Assembly: GCA_041398665.1 (NCBI GenBank)
Contig: JAWKUH010000017.1
Span: 1 to 64,000 of the forward strand
DNA: 64,000 bases
Origin: Rohdeia sp041398665
Lineage (GTDB): Bacteria > Planctomycetota > UBA1135 > GCA-002686595
Direction of reading: 5' to 3'
This document shows, piece by piece, positions 39,910 to 47,195 of the stretch. The notes beneath the pieces are model-generated. The model searched no databases. It was not told the origin of the DNA and was given only the letters and a program-made list of their open reading frames with translations. How positions within the stretch are numbered: the first letter of the stretch is position 1; every line of letters starts with the position of its first letter. The position numbers were made by a program, and so were the translations under genes.

Positions 39910-40888
39910 ATGCAGCGCTACCCCGTCCCCTGCACCCCACCGTTCTACGCACGGGGCGGACACGCGCAGACGGTGCTCGGGCACGTGCTGTTGTGCAGTG
40001 CGCCGCGGATCGGCGAGGTCGCGGGCTGGCGCGCATCGAGGTCGCGCTCGACGACGGCGATCGCCTCGTCGTCGTGACGGAACCGGGGACGAGCGGCGTC
40101 CGCGTGCTGATCTTCCACGGTCTGTCGGGCGACTGCGACGCGGGCTACGTGCGCGACGCGGCGGCGGTCGCACGAGCGCGCGGCCACTCGATCTGGGCGG
40201 TGAACCATCGAGGCTGTGGCGAGGGACGCGGGCTCGCGCGAGGCACGTACCACTCGGGTCGCTGGGACGACATGGCGGCGGTGCTCGCGGCGAGCCGGGC
40301 GCGCGACCCGCGGGTCCCGTGCGTCGTCGTCGGCTTCTCGCTGAGCGGGAACATCGCGCTGCTCCTCGCCGGCGCGCACCGCGAGCACCTGCCCGACGCG
40401 ATCGTCGCGCTGAATCCGCCCGTCACCTCGCGAGCACGTCGGCGCTCGTCTCGCAGGGCTTCTCGCGCCGGGTCTACGACCTGCAAGCCAGCGGCGGCTC
40501 GTGCGCGAGATCCGCCGGCGCGAGCGGGCGGGCCTGCTCGAGGGCCGGCGCGAGATCCCGATCCTCGCGAAGATGCGCGACCTCGACGAGCGCGTGACCG
40601 CGCCGCTCTGCGGCTTCACGGGCGCCGACGACTACTACGAGCGCTGCTCCGCGCTCCCCCACCTCGACGGCGTCGGTGCCCGACGGTGATCGTGACGTCG
40701 GACGACGACCCCTTCGTCGACGCGAGCGTCTACGACGGCGCCGCACTCTCTCCGCGGATCCACCTGCACCGCGAGCCCGTGGGCGGGCACCTGGGCTACG
40801 TCGCGTCGGACGGCCTGCTCCCGCGGAGCTGGTCGATCGGGTGCCCGGCACCACCGGGACGAGTCGTCGGAGCGCCCGGGTTGAGTGA
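39910..40888 (+). pseudogene. YheT-type alpha/beta hydrolase, frameshifted
   Basis: ATG 39910 opens MQRYPVPCTPPFYARGGHAQ, the family start. Sense then moves between frames: RIEVALDDGDRLVVV with LIFHGLSGDCDAGYV and the nucleophile elbow VVGFSLSGNIALLL; LVSQGFSRRVYDLQ; REIRRRERAGLLEG with LCGFTGADDYYERCS; and TVIVTSDDDPFVDA with HREPVGGHLGYV (catalytic Asp and His regions). About four or five single-base indels are needed. The full span is 326 codons plus one base, the normal family length, so nothing large is missing. Either a recent pseudogene or sequencing error. The last plausible stop is at 40886-40888. Confidence 0.7.
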
Positions 40889-40892
40889 CCCA

Positions 40893-40986
40893 CCGAACGA
40901 ACCGTGTTCGTTCGGCTCGTTCTCTCCACCGAACGAACCTGGTTCGTTCGGCTCGTTCTCCCACCGAACGAACCTGGTTCGTTCGA
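40893..40986. repeat. Three 23-bp palindromes in tandem
   Basis: Three units with the form CCGAACGAAC-nnn-GTTCGTTCGG lie at 40893-40915, 40929-40951 and 40964-40986, about 35-36 bp apart. The 10-bp arms are perfect in the first two; the last ends in GA rather than GG. The spacers are CGT, CTG and CTG. Between them is a short GCTCGTTCTC(T)CCA phrase, so the whole is a direct repeat as well. They begin four bases after the last possible stop of the broken hydrolase. Confidence 0.85.
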
Positions 40987-41133
40987 CCGGCCCTCGCCGT
41001 GGAAGCCGTGGAATCCGCGCCACGGACTCCGGAGCCCTCGTCGCGCGTCGTGTCGGCAGTCGCGCGCGCGCGGACGCCGCGGGGCTCGCCGGGTTGCGAG
41101 TTCGATCGAAGGAACGGTCGAGCGGGGCCGAGA

Positions 41134-41282
41134 AGGTCGAACGAACCAGGTTCGGTCGGTCTGGTCTTGGTCAAGCGAACCAGGTTCAGTTGGTCTTGTC
41201 GGTCTGGTCTTGGTCAAACGAACCAGGTTCAGTTGGTCTGTTCGGTCGGTCTTGGTCGAACGAACCAGGTTCGGTCGGCCTC
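41134..41282. repeat. Four ~40-bp tandem repeats built on CGAACCAGGTTC
   Basis: Units begin GGTC(G/A)A(A/G)CGAACCAGGTTC at about 41136, 41170, 41212 and 41255. Each continues with (G/A)GT(C/T)GGTCT(G/T)..., giving direct repeats of variable spacing whose cores match the 35.9 and 40.9 kb palindromes. They end 26 bases before the convergent oxidoreductase stop. No gene is seen between 40889 and 41307. Confidence 0.8.
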
Positions 41283-41307
41283 GCCCCGGCCCCCGCCCGC
41301 GGTCCGC

Positions 41308-42348
41308 TCAGCCCGCACCGACGGACTCGGGGCGACCGCTCGCGAGGCTCCGCGCCTCGGCTTCGAGGGTGCGCGTGACGGCGACGGCGTCGTCGAGCGA
41401 TCCGTCGAGCCGCGGGTCGGTCCGGGCCTTGGCGAGGGACTGCACGAGGTGTCGGATCTCGTGTTCGTAGCCGGTCCCGAGCCGCATCGGCAGGACGCGC
41501 GGGGCCTCGCCGCGGCGCGTCTCGACGAGCGGGTTCGCCGCGTTGCTGTCGAAGACCACGGCGCCGCGCTCGAACACGGCCTGGTAGCCCATGTGGAACG
41601 GGAAGTCGGCCGGCAGGTCCCAGCCGCCCTCCGCCGTCACCGCCAGCTCCGGTCGACCCTCGAAGCGGTACTGCGTGAACACGTGCTCGCGCGTACCGAC
41701 GCTCGTCACCGTCGAGGGCGCGCCGAGGATCCAGTGCACGAGGTCGACGTCGTGCACGTGCAGGTCGAACAGCGCGCCGCCGGTCTTCGCCGTGTCGCCG
41801 TAGAACGCGGCGCCCCATCCGGGCGCCGGCGAGAGTCGCTTCAGCGCGAGGCTCCTCAGTTCCCCGAGCTCGGCCTTCTCGATGCGTTCGCGCAGATCGT
41901 CCCAACCCGGCCAGTGCCGCATGCACATGTTCGGGAAGCACTCCTTGCCCGACGCGTCGCGCGCCGCGACGAGGCGCTCGACCTCGGCGACCGACAGCGC
42001 GACCGGCTTCTCGACGAAGACGTGCTTCCCGTTCTCGAGCGCCGCGACGGCGAGGTCGACGTGCGTCGGCGTGTGCGTACAGATCGAGACGAGGTCGACG
42101 TCGGCGCGACGCACGAGTTCGTACGGATCGGCGAACGCCTCGACCTCGTCGGGGTCGAACAGCATCTCGCTCGCGCCGCCCGTGTCGATGTTCCCGCCGG
42201 AGCCGAGGTCGCCGCGCCGTTTGCTCTCGTTGCGATCCGCCACGGCGGCGACGCGCACCGCGGCGCCCGCGAGCCTCGCCGCGCGATAGCCCTCGAGGTG
42301 CGTTCGGCCCATGAAGCCGAGCCCGCAGACGCCGACGCGGAGCGTCAC
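41308..42348 (-). CDS. Cytosolic Gfo/Idh/MocA-family oxidoreductase
   Basis: The protein has 346 residues and no signal peptide. The NAD(P) motif VGVCGLGFMGRTHLEGY is near residue 5; HVFVEKPVALSVAEVE near residue 105 holds the conserved lysine; GGALFDLHVHDVDLVHWILG near residue 185 contains the catalytic histidine region. Its GTG at 42348 overlaps the stop of the isomerase gene, so the two act in one pathway, probably inositol or keto-sugar breakdown. The substrate is not readable. Confidence 0.9.
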   Translation of the reverse strand: MTLRVGVCGLGFMGRTHLEGYRAARLAGAAVRVAAVADRNESKRRGDLGSGGNIDTGGASEMLFDPDEVEAFADPYELVRRADVDLVSICTHTPTHVDLAVAALENGKHVFVEKPVALSVAEVERLVAARDASGKECFPNMCMRHWPGWDDLRERIEKAELGELRSLALKRLSPAPGWGAAFYGDTAKTGGALFDLHVHDVDLVHWILGAPSTVTSVGTREHVFTQYRFEGRPELAVTAEGGWDLPADFPFHMGYQAVFERGAVVFDSNAANPLVETRRGEAPRVLPMRLGTGYEHEIRHLVQSLAKARTDPRLDGSLDDAVAVTRTLEAEARSLASGRPESVGAG

Positions 42349-43181
42349 GCGCCGTTCCTCCGGCGGTGCCGCTGCACCAGCTCGCGCGCTCTCTCGACGT
42401 CCTGCGTCCGACGCTCGCCGGCTTCGCGCTCGATCACCGTGTCGATCGTCGCGTCGTGCTCCGCCAGCAGGTCGAAGAAGCGGTCCCACGCGACTTCTCC
42501 CTCACCCGCGGCGACCTCCGTGCCCCACGTCCCCGGCGTCGCCGTCCGCCGCGCGTCCTTGACGTGCACCTGGAACACGCGCGGGAGCAGCTCGGAGAGC
42601 GCCTCGATCGGGTCGCCGGTCCCGTACAGCAGCATGTTCGCGGGGTCGAAGTTCACGCCGACGTCGGTGCGTCCGAGGTCCGCCAGGACCGAGAGCAGGC
42701 ACGCCGCGCTCTCCTGACCGGTCTCGAGGCCGAGCCGAACGCCGCTCGCCGCGAACACGTCGGCCACCTCGTCGAGGCGATCGAGCAGGACGCGGCGCTC
42801 CGGATCGTCCTCGTCCTCGGGCAGGAAACCCGCGTGGAAGGTGACGAGCCCGAGCCCGAGGTCGCGCGCCACCGCGGCGCACTCGCGCGCTCGGGCCGCG
42901 TTCGCGTCCCAGTGCTCGCTCGGGCGCAGACCGCCCGTCCGCGCGATCGACGCGAGCGTGCTGTAGTCCTCGCCGATCGTCGAGAACATGCCGGAGACGA
43001 CGGCGATCCCCGCGTCGTCGAGGATCTCGCGCGTGCGTTCGAGCGCCCACACGCGCTCCTGGATCGGGCCGAGCGCGAGCTGCACCGCGTCGACACCCGC
43101 GGCACGACAACGGTCCGCGAGCTGCTTCGGTCCCTCCGGTCGCAGCGACCAGGAGCACACGGCGATTCGTCCGAGCGTCAT
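42345..43181 (-). CDS. Cytosolic sugar phosphate isomerase/epimerase
   Basis: The protein has 278 residues with a xylose-isomerase-like TIM barrel: RIAVCSWSLRPEGPKQLAD, GLGLVTFHAGFLPEDEDDPE, VRLGLETGQE with a metal-binding glutamate, VNFDPANMLLYGTGDP and VFQVHVKDA. ATG 43181 has GGAGGAAG closely upstream. The downstream oxidoreductase overlaps by GTGA. Together they mirror, without signal peptides, the exported pair at 22.6-24.9 kb. Confidence 0.9.
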   Translation of the reverse strand: MTLGRIAVCSWSLRPEGPKQLADRCRAAGVDAVQLALGPIQERVWALERTREILDDAGIAVVSGMFSTIGEDYSTLASIARTGGLRPSEHWDANAARARECAAVARDLGLGLVTFHAGFLPEDEDDPERRVLLDRLDEVADVFAASGVRLGLETGQESAACLLSVLADLGRTDVGVNFDPANMLLYGTGDPIEALSELLPRVFQVHVKDARRTATPGTWGTEVAAGEGEVAWDRFFDLLAEHDATIDTVIEREAGERRTQDVERARELVQRHRRRNGA

Positions 43182-43240
43182 GGGAGAACTTCCTCCGATG
43201 ACGCACAGCGTACCGCACGCGCTCTCGCGCCCGTGCGGCG

Positions 43241-44020
43241 TCAGCCCTTCGCCGAGCGCGTCGAACGGCGAGACGACTTGGCGCGGGGCGGAGACGGACC
43301 GCCGTCCAGCGGTGAACGGTCACCCGGGTCGCGGTCGCCGGCCTTGCGGTCGCCCGACGTCGGCGCCGCCACGATCTCGACCTGAGGTGGACCGTTCGTG
43401 GCCTGGAACTCGGCGTCCGACGCGAGCTGGACGATCTCCACGACCGTCTTGCAGCCCGCCTTCTTCATCAGGTTCGCCCGGTGCGCCTCGATCGTCTTGA
43501 CGCTCACGCCCAGCGCTTCACCCATCCTTCGGGGGGAGTAACCCGAGAGGACGTAGCCGAAGACCTGGCGTTCGCGGCGCGACAGACTCTCGACGCGTCG
43601 TCGCGCGTCGATCGACCTACGTCGTCGCGGAAGGACCTCGCGGTCGTGTTCGAGCGCGGCGCGGACCGACGAGGCGAGCGAGTGCCCGTCGTCGATGCGC
43701 GTGACGACGTCGTGCGCACCGGCGCGCATCAGGGCGACGACGCCCTCGACGGTCGGATGGGAACCGTACGCGACGATCGTCACTGGGCGGGGGCCCCGCG
43801 CGATTCGATTCACGACCTCCACGGCTCTCGTGACCGGCACCGTGATGCCGACGAGGAAGCAGTGGGGCTCTGTGAGCGCCGAGAACTCCGCCTTCGAAGT
43901 CGTTGCGTTCGAGTCGAACGGCGAGGTGTTCGCGGAGAGCTCGGCGAGGGCGAGGGCGCCGACGATCCGGCGGCCTCGATCGACATCTGGATCCAGAACG
44001 GTGATGGGTGCGGTCTTCAT
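43241..44020 (-). CDS. LuxR/FixJ-type regulator with degenerate receiver domain
   Basis: The protein has 259 residues. Residues 5-125 resemble a receiver (ITVLDPDVDRGRRIVGAL at the start), but the strand that should end in the phosphorylated aspartate reads CFLVGITVPVTRA, with glycine at that place. Residues 145-210 form a LuxR helix-turn-helix: ESLSRRERQVFGYVLSGYSPRRMGE, then GVSVKTIEAHRANLMKKAG. A disordered, Asp/Pro-rich tail of about 45 residues follows. ATG 44020 (MKTAPITVL) begins the receiver; an ATG 48 bases upstream is also possible. Targets are unknown. Confidence 0.82.
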   Translation of the reverse strand: MKTAPITVLDPDVDRGRRIVGALALAELSANTSPFDSNATTSKAEFSALTEPHCFLVGITVPVTRAVEVVNRIARGPRPVTIVAYGSHPTVEGVVALMRAGAHDVVTRIDDGHSLASSVRAALEHDREVLPRRRRSIDARRRVESLSRRERQVFGYVLSGYSPRRMGEALGVSVKTIEAHRANLMKKAGCKTVVEIVQLASDAEFQATNGPPQVEIVAAPTSGDRKAGDRDPGDRSPLDGGPSPPRAKSSRRSTRSAKG

Positions 44021-44348
44021 TTCCCGGGGGCCGCACGTCGGGTGACTCCGGGCAGTGAACACCCCCATCGACCGACGTCGGTCGCGGGTCGTTCTGGAGT
44101 CCCTTGGCGCGAACCGGAGGTTGCGAGCCTTCCTTGACCACCGATCATCCTGCCCGAGTCACCCTCGGAGCGATAGGAGCGAAGGTCTCGAAGCTCCACC
44201 GGGGGCAGCATCGGGTTCGTGAGCACCCGAGCAAGGGCTCGATGGACGCCGACCCCGCACCCGAGCCGCGCGACCCAGGGGAGCACCCTGGATCGCACGT
44301 AGAATCTCCGAGTCCGGTCGGCGATCCGCGCGAGTCCGCGCGACCGCG
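44021..44348. other. Intergenic stretch, no gene seen
   Basis: This 328-base gap lies upstream of the LuxR-type gene and downstream of the Rieske gene, both on the minus strand. Several frames are open, but none has a motif, a ribosome site or family-like composition. The promoter of the LuxR-type gene should lie here. I see no clear hairpin or repeat. Confidence 0.5.
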
Positions 44349-44702
44349 TCAGACGAACAGGTCGATCGCGTCGCCCGACCGCTCGACCCGGTAGCGCCGC
44401 GCCTTCCGGCAGGGCGCGTTCACGCACGCACCGGTGCGCGGGTCGAACCGGTAGTTGTGCAAGGGGCAGACCAGGAACTTGCCTTCCACCAACGGTCCGT
44501 CGCCGATGAAGCCCTCGGCGTGCGGACAACGGTTGTCGACCGCGTGGATCTCGCCGCCGACGTTCACGAGGAGCACGTCGCGCCCGGTCCCCGCGACGGG
44601 GTCGCCGACCGACACCTTGTGCGCGCGACCCTCGGGCAACTTCGAGATGCCCTCGATGCGCGTGGGGCGTCCACGGAACAGGTCGAGGAAGCGCTTGAAC
44701 AT
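44349..44702 (-). CDS. Small Rieske [2Fe-2S] protein
   Basis: The protein has 117 residues. VDNRCPHAEG and VCPLHNYRFDPRTGACV supply the Cys-x-His and Cys-x-x-His ligands of a Rieske cluster, spaced about as in NirD and dioxygenase ferredoxins. There is no membrane anchor or signal. ATG 44702 (MFKRFLDLFRGRPTR) is chosen; sequence upstream in the frame is low-quality coding. No partner oxygenase or reductase lies beside it, so it may serve as a soluble electron carrier. Confidence 0.88.
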   Translation of the reverse strand: MFKRFLDLFRGRPTRIEGISKLPEGRAHKVSVGDPVAGTGRDVLLVNVGGEIHAVDNRCPHAEGFIGDGPLVEGKFLVCPLHNYRFDPRTGACVNAPCRKARRYRVERSGDAIDLFV

Positions 44703-44854
44703 GGCGAAGGACGAGGATCCGGACGGGGTGCCGCGGACTTCGGTCCTGCCCACGGCGCACGCCGCGATCCTACCACGCTCCGGGAGGGCGAGTCGTCGAC
44801 GGGAGTGCGCGGGCGCTGCGGTTCCGCGGGTCCGCGGTTGGTAGTTTGGCCGGC

Positions 44855-46432
44855 GTGACACGACCCCTCCTCCTGATCGACGTCGTCGGACTCGCGTGGC
44901 GCCACGTCGGCGAAGACACCCCGAACCTCGACGCGCTCCGGCGCGCGGGGCACGGAGCTCCCATGACGACGGTGCTGCCGGCGGTCACCTGTTCCGCGCA
45001 GGCGACGATGCTGACCGGGCTCGCACCGCGCGATCACGGCATCGTCGGCAACGGCTGGTACTTCGAGGACGTCGGCGAGGTGCTGTTCTGGCGCCAGTCG
45101 AACCGCTGCGTCCGCGGCGAGAAGCTCTACGAGACCGCGCGCCGACTCGATCCGTCGTTCACGTGCGCGAAGATGTTCTGGTGGTGGAACATGGGCGCCG
45201 ACGTCGAGCGCTCGATCACGCCGCGACCGCACTACCCGGCGGACGGTCGGAAGATCCTCGCGGTGTACGGGACGCCGAAGGGCTTCGCGGAGGAGATGGA
45301 GTCGACGCTCGGAGCGTTCCCCTTCTTCGACTTCTGGGGTCCGCGTTCGGGGCTCGCGTCGAGCCGTTGGATCGCGGACGCGACGAAGCGCACGCTCGAG
45401 CGCGACCGGCCGACGCTCACGCTCTGCTACCTCCCCCACCTCGACTACAACCACCAGCGCTTCGGCGCGGACTCGCCTCAGGGGAAGCGGGCGTTGCGCG
45501 AGGTGGACGCCTTGGTGGGCGAACTCGTCGCGACGGCGAGCTCGACGGGGACCGAGGTCATGGTCGTGAGCGAGTACGCGATCACCGACGTCGCCCGCGA
45601 CGTGCAGGTCAACCGAGCGCTGCGGCGCGCGGGGCTGCTCGAGGTGCGCGAGTCGCCCGTCGGTGACATGCTCGACGTGTTCGCGTCGCGCGCGTTCGCG
45701 GTCGCGGACCACCAGATCGCGCACGTCCACGTGAAGCGCCAGGAGGACCTGCGCGACGTGCGCGTGCTGCTCGAGGCGCTCGAAGGGGTCGATTTCGTGC
45801 TCGGGGAGGAGGGCAAGCGCGAATTCGGGCTCGACCACTCGCGCGCGGGCGACCTCGTGGCGGTGTCGAAGCCGGACGCCTGGTTCTCCTACTACTACTG
45901 GCTGGACGAGGCGAACGCGCCGGACTTCGCGCCGACCGTCGACATCCATCGGAAGCCCGGGTACGACCCGGCCGAGCTCTTCGTGGATCCCGCGATCGCG
46001 CTGCCCAAGCTGCGCGTCGCGCGGCGCCTCGCGCAGAAGAAGCTCGGGATGCGCTACCTGATGGACGTCGTGCCGACGAACGCCTCCCTCGTGCGCGGCA
46101 GCCACGGCCGCCTCCCCGACACGCCGAGCGACGGTCCGGTCTTCATCTCCTCCCAGCCCGCCTCCACCTTTGGTGAGCTCGGGGAGAGCAGGCAGGTCGA
46201 GATGGCGTCGGTGAAGACACGGGCACTCCGCGCGATGGGCTTGCGCGAGCTGAGTCTCACTCACCGAGAGACGTGCGCGCGAGGACGCCGTGCGCGCGAT
46301 CGCGCATGCGCGGGGAACGCAGCGCGCCACTTCGTGCCGCGCCGTACCGGCCGCGCGATGTTTCATCACGGAAGGAAAGAGAGGAATTGGAGAGGCCATG
46401 CGTGGTCCTCTCTTTCCTCGATTCCTCTGTGA
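44855..46432 (+). CDS. Alkaline-phosphatase-superfamily phosphodiesterase/nucleotide pyrophosphatase
   Basis: The protein has about 525 residues from GTG 44855 (a TTG nine bases upstream is also possible). The fold is that of nucleotide pyrophosphatase/phosphodiesterases: LLLIDVVGLAWRH, then TTVLPAVTCSAQATMLTGL with the nucleophile threonine region, DHGIVGNGWYF, LCYLPHLDYNHQRFG and MVVSEYAITDV, with later GSHGRLPDTPSDGPVFI containing metal-binding His/Asp. The last 45 or so codons read into the palindromic element at 46.3-46.45 kb and do not look like protein; the original end was probably near 46310. Confidence 0.82.
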   Translation: MTRPLLLIDVVGLAWRHVGEDTPNLDALRRAGHGAPMTTVLPAVTCSAQATMLTGLAPRDHGIVGNGWYFEDVGEVLFWRQSNRCVRGEKLYETARRLDPSFTCAKMFWWWNMGADVERSITPRPHYPADGRKILAVYGTPKGFAEEMESTLGAFPFFDFWGPRSGLASSRWIADATKRTLERDRPTLTLCYLPHLDYNHQRFGADSPQGKRALREVDALVGELVATASSTGTEVMVVSEYAITDVARDVQVNRALRRAGLLEVRESPVGDMLDVFASRAFAVADHQIAHVHVKRQEDLRDVRVLLEALEGVDFVLGEEGKREFGLDHSRAGDLVAVSKPDAWFSYYYWLDEANAPDFAPTVDIHRKPGYDPAELFVDPAIALPKLRVARRLAQKKLGMRYLMDVVPTNASLVRGSHGRLPDTPSDGPVFISSQPASTFGELGESRQVEMASVKTRALRAMGLRELSLTHRETCARGRRARDRACAGNAARHFVPRRTGRAMFHHGRKERNWRGHAWSSLSSIPL

Positions 46433-46457
46433 GCGAATCCCGGCGCCGCAGGCGCCG
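46371..46457. repeat. Palindromic element overlapping a gene end
   Basis: Arms GAAAGAGAGGA (46375-46385) and TCCTCTCTTTC (46406-46416) pair perfectly around GGCCATGCGTGG-like sequence, with looser outer matches. A CGGCGCC-GCA-GGCGCCG hairpin follows at 46441-46457. The plan (purine/pyrimidine-rich palindrome, then a triloop hairpin) resembles the element after pntB. The TGA that ends the upstream phosphodiesterase frame is part of the outer arm. Confidence 0.75.
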
Positions 46458-46476
46458 TTCGGCAGACCGGACTCGA

Positions 46477-46548
46477 TCAGTTCATCCTCGGCCGCACCGC
46501 CAGGTACTGCTTCGGCCAGGGATGCGTGGCGACCTCCATGTCGATCGC
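46477..46548 (-). repeat. Detached copy of the oxidoreductase 3' end (direct repeat, copy 1)
   Basis: On the minus strand this segment would encode IDMEVATHPWPKQYLAVRPRMN and a stop, matching the last residues of the large oxidoreductase (IEMEVPTHHFPKQYLAVRPRFS). The 30 bases at 46486-46515 are identical to 47205-47234. The match starts at the middle of an Ile-Asp codon context and nothing upstream is homologous, so this is a fragment, not a gene. Confidence 0.8.
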
Positions 46549-47195
46549 TCATCGGACCGTTCTCCCCCCGGAGTCTCGGAACGGGACGCGTCACGGCTCA
46601 TGCCAGTGCTCCTCCACGGCCGCATGAAGAGGAGTTCGCCAGCGATCGACTCGAGCACGGTGAAGGCCTTCGAGCTGAGATAGGTCCAGCCGTGCTCCCC
46701 GGTCGAGGCGACGTCGCGGCCGGCCATTTTCGCGCGCACGAGCCGACGATCGCCGTCGACCAGGCCATCGACGACCTCGCCGCGGAAGAGCCACGCGGTT
46801 GGAGTTCGTCCACCGGCAGCTCCAGGGTTCTCACCTCGACGATGGAACTCGGCTCGCCCTCGACGAGCAGGTCGTCGAACAGGAATTCCCGGCTCCTCGG
46901 CTCGGTGCTTCCAGTCGAGAGCGGCGGCCCCTTCTCGAACGGCGCGGGCTCGGGTGCAGGCCGACGAGGTCCTGACTCCAGGCAGTCGGGCGACGTCGTC
47001 GCGGACGAGCGTCCAGCTCGCGTTCGGACTCATGATCGGCGGGACGTACGGCCCCGTGCGGCCGTAGATCCACCGGTCGTCCTCGGAACGGAAGACGAGG
47101 CCGTGGACGAGCGCGCTCCCGTAGTCGCCCCAGAGGCCGCACCTCCGTAGCCCGGACCCAGGTCGCCAGTAGGTGGTGGGTGCGTCGTCGGCGGA
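46549..47195 (-). pseudogene. Orphan frameshifted coding remnant between two direct repeats
   Basis: No start codon is found: the coding sense begins directly after the oxidoreductase stop and runs through at least two frames: ALVHGLVFRSEDDRWIYGRT with YVPPIMSPNASWTLVRDDVA, then FEKGPPLSTGSTEP with EFLFDDLLVEGEPSSIVEV, then TAWLFRGEVVDGLVDGD with TYLSSKAFTVLESIAGELLF. I do not recognise the domain; it looks cytosolic with beta-rich spacing. It is flanked by direct repeats of the oxidoreductase end, suggesting a rearranged insert. Confidence 0.5.

Noticed and set aside
41134..41282. Possible CRISPR array
   Set aside because: The spacing is irregular, spacers are similar to each other and very short, and there are no cas genes.
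44021..44348. Open minus-strand frame running through the intergenic stretch
   Set aside because: It is the continuation of a shadow frame of the Rieske gene and has no start signal or domain.
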